Positions 1 through 6,529 of a DNA stretch of 8,938 nucleotides are shown in pieces. The stretch is from Oscillospiraceae bacterium (GTDB lineage: Bacteria; Bacillota; Clostridia; Oscillospirales; Ruminococcaceae): the NCBI GenBank assembly GCA_015067375.1, contig SVMQ01000075.1, positions 1 through 8,938 on the forward strand, read 5' to 3'. The position numbers were made by a program, and so were the translations under genes. The notes beneath the pieces are model-generated. The model saw nothing but the letters and a program-made list of their open reading frames with translations. It ran no database searches and was not told the DNA's origin. Positions within the stretch are counted from its first letter, which is position 1, and every line of letters starts with the position of its first letter.

Positions 1-981
1 GCGGGCTTCGACGTCACCGATCGCATCGGCGTGACTGTGAACGGCTCTGAAAGGATCAACGCCATCGTCGAAAAGGCCAGGGAGGACATCATGTCCGGTG
101 TGCTGGCGCTTTCGGTGAACGTCGGCGATCCGGCGGAAGGCGCTTATTCCGGTGACAGAGATATCAATGACGAAAACATGGGCATAGCCTTCTATCAGAA
201 AGAGATCATCAACTTCGATCCGCTGAATGCTACTACCCCTGGTACCAAGGAATACGAGGTCGCTGTTCACGATATCGACGCGATAGCTATCCAGCTCCAG
301 CGCCTTGAGAGCGCCGGTGTAACGGTACTGTTCCGCCCTCTGCACGAGGCAAGCGGCGCATGGTTCTGGTGGGGCGTGCAGAACAAGCAGTTCGTGCAGA
401 ACGAGACCTATCAGCGCCTCTGGTACATGATCTATGACAGACTGGAAAACTACCACGGTCTTACCAACCTCATCTGGGTATGGAACGGTCAGTCGGAGTT
501 CTGCTATGTTCATCCCAATACTTATGATATTGCAGGCATAGACTACTACGCAAACTCTGAGAACCACACTGCCTGCGAGAGCCAGTACAACAGCCTGAGC
601 AACTACAACGACAAGAACCACACCAAGTACCTCGGAGAGGATTACAAGCTGCCTGCCGAGCCTTACGGCGGCAAGATGCTCGCAATGTCCGAGTGCGGCT
701 ATATCCCCGACCCTGCCGACTGTGTGAACACAGGCTGTATGTGGCTTTACTACATGATATGGAACGGTGATTTCGTGTACAAGGCCAGCGCAAGCGGCAC
801 TGCCATCACATCGCTTGACGGCACACCCTCTCCCAACGAGGAGCGCATGACCAACGAGATGCTGGTGGAATACTTCGGCAATGAGGCAATGATCACCTAC
901 AAGGATCTTCCTGCACAGTTCACTGAGGGCAAGGGCTTCCCGCAGAGAATTGCAACATGGGAATACTTCAGAATGGAATGA
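1..981 (+). CDS. GH26 endo-beta-1,4-mannanase, C-terminal part (5' end outside window)
   Basis: The frame is open from base 1 to the TGA at 979-981, so this is the 3' part (326 codons) of a larger gene. GH26 enzymes hydrolyse internal beta-1,4 bonds of mannans, usually outside the cell. The region around FRPLHEASGAWFWWG is the GH26 acid/base signature: the catalytic Glu is codon 346-348 and the conserved His just before it is 343-345. The nucleophile Glu lies in LAMSECGYIPD at codon 691-693. Between them, NLIWVWNGQSE and DIAGIDYY match GH26 core strands. The catalytic domain runs almost to the stop, so any signal peptide, carbohydrate-binding module or dockerin must be in the missing upstream part. 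The first GTG in the window (31) is internal and not a real start. A strong terminator follows directly. Family is secure; substrate specificity (mannan versus another beta-1,4 or beta-1,3 glycan) is inferred. Confidence 0.93.
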   Translation, partial: AGFDVTDRIGVTVNGSERINAIVEKAREDIMSGVLALSVNVGDPAEGAYSGDRDINDENMGIAFYQKEIINFDPLNATTPGTKEYEVAVHDIDAIAIQLQRLESAGVTVLFRPLHEASGAWFWWGVQNKQFVQNETYQRLWYMIYDRLENYHGLTNLIWVWNGQSEFCYVHPNTYDIAGIDYYANSENHTACESQYNSLSNYNDKNHTKYLGEDYKLPAEPYGGKMLAMSECGYIPDPADCVNTGCMWLYYMIWNGDFVYKASASGTAITSLDGTPSPNEERMTNEMLVEYFGNEAMITYKDLPAQFTEGKGFPQRIATWEYFRME

Positions 982-986
982 TACAC

Positions 987-1021
987 AACACCGCGGCGGA
1001 TATTTCTGCCGCGGTGTTTTT
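987..1021 (+). terminator. Rho-independent terminator of the mannanase gene
   Basis: A perfect inverted repeat, ACACCGCGGC (988-997) and GCCGCGGTGT (1008-1017), extended by one A-T pair, encloses a 10-nt loop. It is followed by a run of five T (1017-1021). It starts 6 nt after the mannanase stop codon. Confidence 0.93.
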
Positions 1022-1073
1022 CTATAATTTCAACTTCGTTTTTTGTAGGATATTACAAATCTGTTATTGCATC

Positions 1074-1102
1074 TTGACGAAAACAAGGGAAAATGTTACA
1101 AT
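1074..1102 (+). promoter_or_regulatory. SigA-type promoter of the hpt-flotillin unit
   Basis: TTGACG (1074-1079), a 17-nt spacer, then TACAAT (1097-1102), with an extended -10 TGT at 1094-1096. Transcription would start near 1109. This rules out the ATG at 1093, which lies inside the promoter, as a translation start for the next gene. Confidence 0.82.
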
Positions 1103-1140
1103 ATATGTGTAGTTATTTAGATAGGAACGGAGGAATAAAA

Positions 1141-1503
1141 ATGTTACACACAGACATCCGCTCAGAATTATCCGAGGTAGGTCTTGACTGCACCGAGATG
1201 ATAGAAAAGTTCATGGACAGCGAGGAGATGTTCCTGAAATTTTTCAAGAAATTCTTTACCGCCGCCGACAGCGTAGTGCAGGAGCTTTCCGCCGCGATAG
1301 CCGCCGATGACCATTCCGCTATCGAAAACAGAGCGCACGCACTCAAAGGCCTTTCGGGAAACATCGGCCTCAACGGCGTATACAACCCTGCCAAAAAGAT
1401 CGTTGACGATGTAAGAGCAGGACAGTACAGCTTCTACAAGGATGATTTCAGCAAGCTGCTCACTGCTTACACCAAGGCTCTTTCGATATCAAAAAAACTC
1501 TGA
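1141..1503 (+). CDS. Stand-alone Hpt (histidine phosphotransfer) domain protein
   Basis: This 120-residue protein is essentially a single Hpt four-helix bundle, the module that relays phosphate between receiver domains and histidine kinases in multistep phosphorelays. The signature is RAHALKGLSGNIG; the phospho-accepting His is H66 (codon 1336-1338), followed by the usual small and Gly residues. There is no signal peptide or membrane segment, so it should be cytoplasmic. The start is ATG 1141 because GGAGG at 1129-1133 sits 7 nt upstream; the in-frame ATG at 1093 is in the promoter and would be untranscribed. No kinase or response regulator is next to it in the window, so its partners are unknown. 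It is followed by the flotillin gene after 64 nt without a T-tract terminator, which suggests cotranscription. Domain call is firm; pathway is unknown. Confidence 0.88.
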   Translation: MLHTDIRSELSEVGLDCTEMIEKFMDSEEMFLKFFKKFFTAADSVVQELSAAIAADDHSAIENRAHALKGLSGNIGLNGVYNPAKKIVDDVRAGQYSFYKDDFSKLLTAYTKALSISKKL

Positions 1504-1567
1504 TCTGACTACACTTGCACGGATGACCGCGCAATGTAATATATTCTAAAAAAGAGAGGTAATCATC

Positions 1568-3094
1568 ATGCCGGATTTTGTTATTCCCGTAGCAATCGTA
1601 GCCGCAATCGTGATCTTTATGTTCGCCGCAGGCTACCGCAAAGCACCGCCCGACAAGGCATACATCATAAGCGGTCTGCGCCGCAAGGCGAAGGTCGTTA
1701 TCGGTAAGGCTACCGTAAAGCTGCCATTCTTTGAGCGCTGCGATATACTGGAGCTTGCACTCATGTCCGTTGATGTAAAGACAGCACAGGCTGTTCCTAC
1801 CGCTGACTATATCAACATCTCCGTTGACGCGGTCGTAAACGTCAAGATATCGTCTGACACTGATATAATCATGCGCGCCCAGCAGAACTTCCTTAACAAG
1901 AACGTGGAGTACATAACCAAGGTATCCCGTGAGGTGCTTGAGGGTAATATGCGTGAGATCGTTGGTCAGATGCGCCTTGAAGAGATGGTGTCCAACCGTC
2001 AGGCATTCGCTGACAAGGTAAAGATGAATGCCGACCCCGACCTCAGCGCCATGGGTCTTGAGATAGTATCGTTCAACGTTCAGAATTTCGTTGACGACAA
2101 TGGTATCATCACCGACATGGGTATCGACAACACCATGCAGATCAAGAAAAAAGCAGCTATCTCCAAGGCTGAGGCAGAGCGTGACATCAAGATCGCACAG
2201 GCAGAGGCAAACCGCAAGGCAAACGATGCGCGCGTAGACTCCGAGACTGCTATCGCAGAGCGCGAGAACGAGCTTGCCATCAAGCAGGCTGAACTCAAGC
2301 GTGCTGCTGACATCAAGCAGGCGGAGGCAGACGCTGCCTACACCATCCAGCAGGAGGAGCAGCGTAAGACCATCGAGATAACTACTGCTAACGCAAACCT
2401 TGCACGTCAGGAGCGCGAAGTAGAGATCAAGGCAAAGGAAGCCGAGATCAAGGAGCGCGCACTGGAAGCAGAGGTAAAGAAAACTGCCGAGGCTCAGAAA
2501 TACGCCGCTCAGCAGAAGGCAGACGCAGAGCTGTACACCATCCAGCGTAACGCAGAAGCTAAGAAATATGAGGATATCCAGAACGCGGAAGCTGAACTGG
2601 AGATCAAGAAGAACGAGGCTGCCGCTATCCTTGTTACCGCGCAGAACGAAGCTGCCGCGGAAAAGGCAAAGGCAGAGGCTGCACGCTTCGCAGCTGAGCA
2701 GGAAGCTGAGGGTATCCGCGCCAAGGGTCTTGCAGAGGCAGAGGCTGTTCGTGCAAAGGCTCTCGCTGAGGCTGAGGGTCTTGACAAGAAGGCAGAGGCT
2801 ATGAAGAAGATGGAAGAAGCAGCTGTGCTGCAGATGTACTTCGAGCAGATGCCTGCCGTTGCACAGGCTATCGCAAAGCCGCTGGAGAACGTGGACAGCA
2901 TCACGATGTACGGCGACGGCAATACCGCAAAGCTCGTAAAGGATATCACCGAGGCTACCACACAGGCGTCCTCCGGTCTGCTTGACGGTCTTGGCATCGA
3001 CCTCAAGACAATGGTGAATTCCTTTGTAACAGGCAAGGCAATGGCAGCAGGTATCAATACCGAAGCTAAAAACAGCGATCTTGAAACAGTATAA
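1568..3094 (+). CDS. floT: Flotillin-family membrane scaffold protein (SPFH domain)
   Basis: At 508 residues this is the usual length for bacterial flotillin (FloT/YuaG type), which organises functional membrane microdomains. Residues 4-21 form one hydrophobic N-terminal anchor. The SPFH/band-7 domain spans about 25-190 and includes PFFERCDILEL, DAVVNVKI and the region around NFLNKNVEYITKVSREVLEGNMR. Residues about 195-415 are a long Ala/Glu/Lys/Gln-rich coiled coil, with an 11-residue repeat at 384-405 (RAKGLAEAEAV then RAKALAEAEGL). The C-terminal part (420-508) is less charged and likely supports oligomerisation. The start is supported by AGAGAGG at 1553-1559, about 8 nt before ATG 1568. 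It follows the hpt gene and ends at a strong terminator. No NfeD-type partner, often next to flotillin genes, is present in the window. An antisense frame of 552 codons covers it but is a shadow. Confidence 0.94.
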   Translation: MPDFVIPVAIVAAIVIFMFAAGYRKAPPDKAYIISGLRRKAKVVIGKATVKLPFFERCDILELALMSVDVKTAQAVPTADYINISVDAVVNVKISSDTDIIMRAQQNFLNKNVEYITKVSREVLEGNMREIVGQMRLEEMVSNRQAFADKVKMNADPDLSAMGLEIVSFNVQNFVDDNGIITDMGIDNTMQIKKKAAISKAEAERDIKIAQAEANRKANDARVDSETAIAERENELAIKQAELKRAADIKQAEADAAYTIQQEEQRKTIEITTANANLARQEREVEIKAKEAEIKERALEAEVKKTAEAQKYAAQQKADAELYTIQRNAEAKKYEDIQNAEAELEIKKNEAAAILVTAQNEAAAEKAKAEAARFAAEQEAEGIRAKGLAEAEAVRAKALAEAEGLDKKAEAMKKMEEAAVLQMYFEQMPAVAQAIAKPLENVDSITMYGDGNTAKLVKDITEATTQASSGLLDGLGIDLKTMVNSFVTGKAMAAGINTEAKNSDLETV

Positions 3095-3118
3095 CACCGA
3101 TAATTCAACATAATGCAC

Positions 3119-3158
3119 AAAAATACCGCCTGAAATCTTAAATCTGGCGGTATTTTTT
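3119..3158 (+). terminator. Rho-independent terminator after the flotillin gene
   Basis: Left arm AAAAATACCGCC (3119-3130) pairs perfectly with GGCGGTATTTTT (3146-3157). The 15-nt loop contains a short direct repeat (AAATCT twice). The right arm ends in a T tract. It starts 24 nt after the flotillin stop. Confidence 0.93.
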
Positions 3159-3178
3159 GTTAAAATCGTAATTTTTCA

Positions 3179-3207
3179 TTGACAAGAACAGTGATATATG
3201 GTAAACT
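3179..3207 (+). promoter_or_regulatory. SigA-type promoter of the permuted papain-fold gene
   Basis: A consensus TTGACA (3179-3184), a 17-nt spacer, then TAAACT (3202-3207), with an extended -10 TGG at 3199-3201. It lies between the flotillin terminator and the next start codon, giving a leader of about 40 nt. Confidence 0.75.
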
Positions 3208-3256
3208 ATATTTAGGACTGTGCTCCTATTGGATTTCATAAAAAAAGGAGATACCA

Positions 3257-3811
3257 ATGAAAACACTGTATCTTGTACTTACAAGGTCTACATCTGTTGT
3301 ATCAAGGCTCATCCATCTCGCAACAGATGCCGACTATACACATATATCGCTTGCATTCGATAAGGATCTCAACTGCCTGTACAGCTCGGGACGCAAGAAC
3401 GGCAAAACGATGTTCCCTGCAGGCCCGTGCAAGGAATCCTTCAAGAATGATTTCTACAAGAACGGAAAGATCCCATGCAAGGTATATGAGCTTCCCGTGA
3501 GCGACGAGGTCTACGATCTCGCAAAGCAGGAGGTCAATGAGATACTCAAGAACGCCGACGAGTATCACTACAACATCATCGGACTTCTTCTCTGCCGTAT
3601 GCAGATATCGCTCAACAGAGAACATCATTTCTTCTGTTCGCAATTTGTCAGCGAGGTTCTGGAGCGCAGCAACGCACTTAATCTCCCCAAAGCTGCTTCG
3701 CTTATGTCGCCATGCGATTATATGCATCTGCCAGAGCTTAAATGTTGCTTTGAAGGCTGCATAGAGGATCTCCCTGTACGCAGATATGCGAACAGCGTTG
3801 TCAGCGCTTAA
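3257..3811 (+). CDS. Permuted NlpC/P60-like (YiiX/LRAT-type) papain-fold hydrolase, putative
   Basis: A 184-residue soluble protein with no signal peptide or membrane segment. The layout suggests a circularly permuted NlpC/P60 fold: an N-terminal His in DADYTHISLAF (H29) and a C-terminal Cys in HFFCSQFVSEVL (C127), the order seen in YiiX/YebB and LRAT-like enzymes. Those families include thiol hydrolases or acyltransferases acting on amides or lipids; the substrate here cannot be read from sequence. The EYHYNIIGLL segment (102-111) resembles the aromatic-Gly stretch before the Cys helix in such proteins. The protein has nine Cys in total, including a CC pair at 163-164. Start: AAGGAG at 3245-3250 is 6 nt upstream of ATG 3257. 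It has its own promoter and terminator, so it is probably monocistronic. The fold call is moderate and based on motifs; a non-enzymatic member is possible. Confidence 0.66.
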   Translation: MKTLYLVLTRSTSVVSRLIHLATDADYTHISLAFDKDLNCLYSSGRKNGKTMFPAGPCKESFKNDFYKNGKIPCKVYELPVSDEVYDLAKQEVNEILKNADEYHYNIIGLLLCRMQISLNREHHFFCSQFVSEVLERSNALNLPKAASLMSPCDYMHLPELKCCFEGCIEDLPVRRYANSVVSA

Positions 3812-3826
3812 CTTCACAAACAGCTG

Positions 3827-3859
3827 CACCCACAAAGTTGATGCTTTGTGGGTGTTTTT
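3827..3859 (+). terminator. Rho-independent terminator after the papain-fold gene
   Basis: Perfect 11-bp stem, CACCCACAAAG (3827-3837) with CTTTGTGGGTG (3844-3854), 6-nt loop and TTTTT at 3855-3859. On the minus strand the hairpin is not followed by a T run, so it is at best a weak terminator for the convergent serine hydrolase gene. Confidence 0.93.
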
Positions 3860-3881
3860 GTGTTATTAACGTATATCCACG

Positions 3882-5051
3882 TCAATCCTCGGCACCGTAC
3901 ACTATCTGCTTTATCATGCGTATCGGACGTGCGCCAAGTCCACCGCAGACCTGAATGAAATACATGAATGTGTATTTGTTTACAGGATCATTGCAGAAGA
4001 AGCAGCCAAGCCAGCCGTCCCAGCCATACTCGCCTTTGCGGATGCTTATGCCCTGATCCTTCTCGGCTATCCTCATAAGATTGCCGTAGCTGTAGCCTTG
4101 CATACTGTCCCAATCTATCTCGCCGCTCTGCTTTTCGGTGAGCTGTGCAGATGTCAGAAAACGCACCGCATTTCTGCTGAGGATACGCTTGCCTTTATAC
4201 TCACCCTCATTAAGAAGCATCGTGGCGAATGCGGCATAGTCGTTCATCGTGGAACAAAGACCCGCACCGCCCGACTCAAACTCAGGCTTTTTACGGCACA
4301 GATATGTGAGTCCAAGATGCTGCCATTCACACGGCACCAGACTGCCATCCTCCATGCACTGATAGTTCTCCGCAAAACGGCACAGCTTATCCTCAGGCAC
4401 ATAGAAGTCAGTATCCACCATTCCAAGCGGCTCAAATATCTCCTCGCGCAGGAAATCACCGAACTTCTTGCCCGATATCACTTCAATGACAGCACCAAGC
4501 ACATCGGCACTGGTGCCGTAAAGCCACCTCTCTCCGGGCTGGAATGCCAGCGGCTGCTGTCCTATCAGGTTAGCATACGTCATCGTATCAGAGGGGTTGC
4601 CTGCCTTATACTCATTGTCCAGCCTTGTGTACAGCTTTGACATCTCCGCACCTGCAGGAAACCAGTCATCGGGATAGCATAGTCCCGACGTCATATTCAA
4701 CAGCTGTCTTATCGAAACCTCATTATTAACAGGAACAAGACCATCCTCCGTCCAGACCTTCTGATCCTTAAAACCGGGAATGAACCAACTCACCTTATCG
4801 TCAAGATCCAGCTTTCCCCTGTCAAAAAGTATCATCGCTGCAGCGGCAGTGATAGGCTTGCTCATGGAATAAAGGCGGACGATAGTGTCCTCCGTCCACT
4901 TTATTCCGCGCGCTTCGTCAGCCATGCCGCAGCAGTTCTTGTAAACAGGCTTGCCGTCTTTCAGGATATAAGCGGCATTGCCTTTTACAGTGCCATTCGC
5001 TACCTGCTCGTTGAGCATTGCTGTTATCTGTTCGAGCTTGACCATATTCAT
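3882..5051 (-). CDS. Serine hydrolase, class C beta-lactamase / penicillin-binding protein-like family
   Basis: A 389-residue member of the beta-lactamase-related serine hydrolase family (AmpC, EstB-type esterases, D-aminopeptidases). Numbering from the ATG, the nucleophile motif SMSK is at S62-K65 in LYSMSKPITAAAA. The usual Tyr-x-Asn/Ser motif appears as YGT (Y178) in RWLYGTSADVLGAVIE. The KTG-box position carries YGWDGWLG, as in esterase-like members rather than true beta-lactamases. GKLDLDDKVSWFIPGF and SIRQLLNMTSGL are family blocks. There is no signal peptide, so it should act in the cytoplasm. Start: AAGAGG lies 9 nt before the ATG at 5049-5051; the in-frame GTG at 5058-5060 overlaps that Shine-Dalgarno and is unlikely. 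No good promoter sits directly upstream, so readthrough from the DUF1015 gene across the repeat-rich gap is likely. Substrate unknown. Confidence 0.9.
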   Translation of the reverse strand: MNMVKLEQITAMLNEQVANGTVKGNAAYILKDGKPVYKNCCGMADEARGIKWTEDTIVRLYSMSKPITAAAAMILFDRGKLDLDDKVSWFIPGFKDQKVWTEDGLVPVNNEVSIRQLLNMTSGLCYPDDWFPAGAEMSKLYTRLDNEYKAGNPSDTMTYANLIGQQPLAFQPGERWLYGTSADVLGAVIEVISGKKFGDFLREEIFEPLGMVDTDFYVPEDKLCRFAENYQCMEDGSLVPCEWQHLGLTYLCRKKPEFESGGAGLCSTMNDYAAFATMLLNEGEYKGKRILSRNAVRFLTSAQLTEKQSGEIDWDSMQGYSYGNLMRIAEKDQGISIRKGEYGWDGWLGCFFCNDPVNKYTFMYFIQVCGGLGARPIRMIKQIVYGAED

Positions 5052-5074
5052 GTCAGTCACCTCTTAATAGTATT

Positions 5075-5084
5075 AACATATGTT
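5075..5084. repeat. Perfect 10-bp palindrome AACATATGTT upstream of the serine hydrolase
   Basis: AACATATGTT reads the same on both strands and lies 24 bp upstream of the serine hydrolase ATG. It is short and AT-rich, so it may be chance, but its place makes an operator possible. Confidence 0.3.
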
Positions 5085-5095
5085 GTTTCGCAAAC
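5085..5095. repeat. Short hairpin GTTTCGCAAAC, a shortened form of the one at 5150-5164
   Basis: GTTT-CGC-AAAC is an inverted repeat. It differs from GTTTGCTTCGCAAAC at 5150-5164 only by lack of four bases (GCTT). The two copies, in the same orientation, bracket the duplicated gene tail at 5099-5149. Confidence 0.5.
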
Positions 5096-5149
5096 TTAGC
5101 GTATCTTTCTTGCTTCGCAGTAGAATCTCTTATCATGCGCGTGGCCCAT
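5096..5149 (-). pseudogene. Detached duplicate of the DUF1015 gene 3' end (last 17 codons plus TAA)
   Basis: On the minus strand, 5149 to 5099 encodes MGHAHDKRFYCEARKIR, followed by TAA at 5096-5098. This is exactly the C-terminal 17 residues of the intact DUF1015 protein (5233-5283). The two 51-bp copies match at 46 positions. The five differences fall in the third bases of the Gly, His, Glu, Ala and last Arg codons, and all are silent. Similarity stops abruptly at the ATG codon on one side and at the stop on the other (TAA here, TGA in the intact gene). The two copies lie 134 bp apart and in different frames. No ribosome binding site precedes the internal ATG, so translation is doubtful. 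It is best read as the leftover end of another DUF1015 allele or paralogue. Confidence 0.8.
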
Positions 5150-5232
5150 GTTTGCTTCGCAAACTGCAACGGCTCTGCTTCTCGGTCGGAGCGACCGAGA
5201 TCTCGTTCCGAGACCGCGTCACCGTCGCGTCA
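5150..5232. repeat. Hairpin-rich 83-bp segment between the two gene tails, possible miniature palindromic element
   Basis: Three adjacent inverted repeats are packed here: GTTTGC-TTC-GCAAAC (5150-5164); a 9-bp stem TCTCGGTCG with CGACCGAGA and a 3-nt loop (5180-5200); and TCTCG-TTC-CGAGA (5201-5213). Near the DUF1015 stop, the minus strand also has TGACGCG twice, 11 nt apart. The hairpins are not followed by T tracts, so they are not standard terminators, though they could protect an mRNA 3' end. The segment is bounded on both sides by copies of the same gene tail. No gene was seen in it. A dispersed repeat family is an inference that needs a genome search. Confidence 0.55.
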
Positions 5233-6483
5233 ACGTATCTTTCTCGCCTCGCAGTAGAATCTCTTATCATGCGCATGACCCATTGAAAACGTCTTTCTTG
5301 GGAGAGCGCCGTCTTTTATCACCGTCGGAAAAAGCTCTGCCTTGGTCATGGATGGCAGCAGGAAGCCTATGCTGTTGTCAGCCGCACAGAGCGATCGTAC
5401 TACATCATCACCGTGGATATAGTCGATAGCGCCCTTGTGAGCGCTGAGATATCCGTCAAGGAAGCTCTGCAGACTGCCTACTGTGAGGTTTGCGCTGGGC
5501 TTTGTTATGGTATAGCTTTCCTCAGTGCCGTTGAGCACTACAGTAAAGCACTGTCCACCTGTTCCCTTTTCAAGACCAAGCGCAGCAGTCATATCAGTCA
5601 TAAGGTCAGCTGTGTCCACATCGACTATAACACGATGTATCGCCTCAAACTCCAACGCAGGGCTGTGGAGATTTACGACCTCCGCAAGAGCATAGCGCGC
5701 AAGCTGTGCATCAGGCGAGCCTGCCGCCTTCTTCTCCTCATAGCAAGCCTTTGCCGTAGCAAGCGAATGGTTTCCGTCACCCATAGCATACAGCAGCACG
5801 TCCTCGCCTGTCAGACCATAACGGTCGTTGAAATCCGCCTTGTCAGCAAGAGCATCCAGTGCAGCGAATACCGCTTTTGCATCCTCGCCGCTTACAAGAT
5901 AGCCTGCAAGGTGTCCGCCATTCTGCATCAGCTCGAAATCATACACCTTTGTAAGAGTATCAAGACGTGCTTCGAGCGGCTCGATCACAGTCTTTTTCAC
6001 ATCGTCGATAAGTATCATGATATGCGGAAGCTCCAGTGCTGCATCGCGGCGTATCTTCACTCTCGGAGGAATACGGGAAGCAACGGTAGCCTCCGTTGCA
6101 CGCACCTGTGATGTGCTGCCCTTGTTGTAATCATACTGCTCAAGGTCGATCGCTCCAACAAGACCCGTGCGCACCTTTCCGTCTGCCTGTGTGCGGACAG
6201 TGAGGATGAGCGAATCCTTGTATTCGTTGAAAAGTCCGTCTGCAAGATACTTTTCCATTGTTGAGTTGATGTCAGCAATGCGCTGCGGTGCGTTCTCCGC
6301 TTCAAGGTAGACCTCGGGCAGGATGAGCTTCAGTGCAGAGGGCGAATCACCTGCTATCTGCGCGGTCTTTTCCCAGTACTGCGGCTCACTCGTGTACTGG
6401 TCACAGGCTACCACCGCCCACTTTGTCATATCCTCTGCGCCAAGCTTCGGAAGCAGTATATCCGCTGATGTAAATGCTGTCAT
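5230..6483 (-). CDS. DUF1015 family protein (function unknown)
   Basis: A 417-residue soluble protein matching the DUF1015 family in length and motifs. The N-terminal block has VVACDQYTSEPQYW (24-37). A central block runs ATEATVASRIPPR (about 129-141), then DDVKKTVIEP. The hallmark is AMGDGNHSLATAKA (233-246). The C-terminal GHAHDKRFYCEARKI is also family-like. No biochemical role is established to my knowledge; members are often found near serine biosynthesis genes, which are absent here. The start is ATG 6481-6483, with AAAGGA 9 nt upstream; a longer in-frame extension to 6615 would read through the promoter and the proS terminator and is rejected. The gene has its own promoter at 6530-6558. 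Its last 17 codons are duplicated just downstream (5096-5149). The serine hydrolase gene follows on the same strand after 178 nt. Confidence 0.9.
   Translation of the reverse strand: MTAFTSADILLPKLGAEDMTKWAVVACDQYTSEPQYWEKTAQIAGDSPSALKLILPEVYLEAENAPQRIADINSTMEKYLADGLFNEYKDSLILTVRTQADGKVRTGLVGAIDLEQYDYNKGSTSQVRATEATVASRIPPRVKIRRDAALELPHIMILIDDVKKTVIEPLEARLDTLTKVYDFELMQNGGHLAGYLVSGEDAKAVFAALDALADKADFNDRYGLTGEDVLLYAMGDGNHSLATAKACYEEKKAAGSPDAQLARYALAEVVNLHSPALEFEAIHRVIVDVDTADLMTDMTAALGLEKGTGGQCFTVVLNGTEESYTITKPSANLTVGSLQSFLDGYLSAHKGAIDYIHGDDVVRSLCAADNSIGFLLPSMTKAELFPTVIKDGALPRKTFSMGHAHDKRFYCEARKIR
5233..5283 (-). repeat. Intact copy of the duplicated DUF1015 tail
   Basis: The last 17 sense codons of the DUF1015 gene form one arm of an imperfect direct repeat with 5099-5149 (46 of 51 bases identical, 134-bp offset). 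This copy is in frame with the full gene and ends in TGA, whose last two bases begin the TGACGCG repeat of the adjoining segment. Confidence 0.85.
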
Positions 6484-6529
6484 ATCGTCAATTCCTTTCT
6501 TGATGTGATTTCCGAAATTCAATACTAAT

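Noticed and set aside
1515..1534. Hairpin TTGCACGG/CCGCGCAA between hpt and the flotillin gene as a terminator
   Set aside because: The 8-bp stem has one mismatch and no T run follows, so it is unlikely to stop transcription.
1515..1542. Possible promoter TTGCAC - 16 nt - TAATAT just before the flotillin gene
   Set aside because: The -35 is poor, the spacer is short, and the implied start would leave only a few bases before the ribosome binding site. It also overlaps a hairpin. It might add weak internal transcription but is not supported enough to list.
1460..3118. A 552-codon open frame antisense to the flotillin gene, longer than the gene itself
   Set aside because: It is an artefact of the Ala/Glu/Lys/Gln-rich coiled-coil codons, which give few stops on the opposite strand. 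The product is a Leu/Cys/Val/Ser-rich string with no domain, it has no ribosome binding site, and it begins with a GTG beside the flotillin terminator.
5085..5232. CRISPR-like array from repeated hairpins
   Set aside because: There are only two related short hairpins of unequal length, the space between them is a gene-tail copy, and no regular repeat-spacer pattern exists.
5080..5429. Small plus-strand frames of 68 and 93 codons over the repeat region
   Set aside because: They cross the two tail copies and hairpins on the wrong strand, have no ribosome binding sites, and are explained by the repeat and the DUF1015 3' end.
5413..6111. A 232-codon plus-strand frame inside the DUF1015 gene
   Set aside because: It is fully opposite a gene with clear family motifs, promoter and ribosome binding site. 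Its product has no recognisable features.
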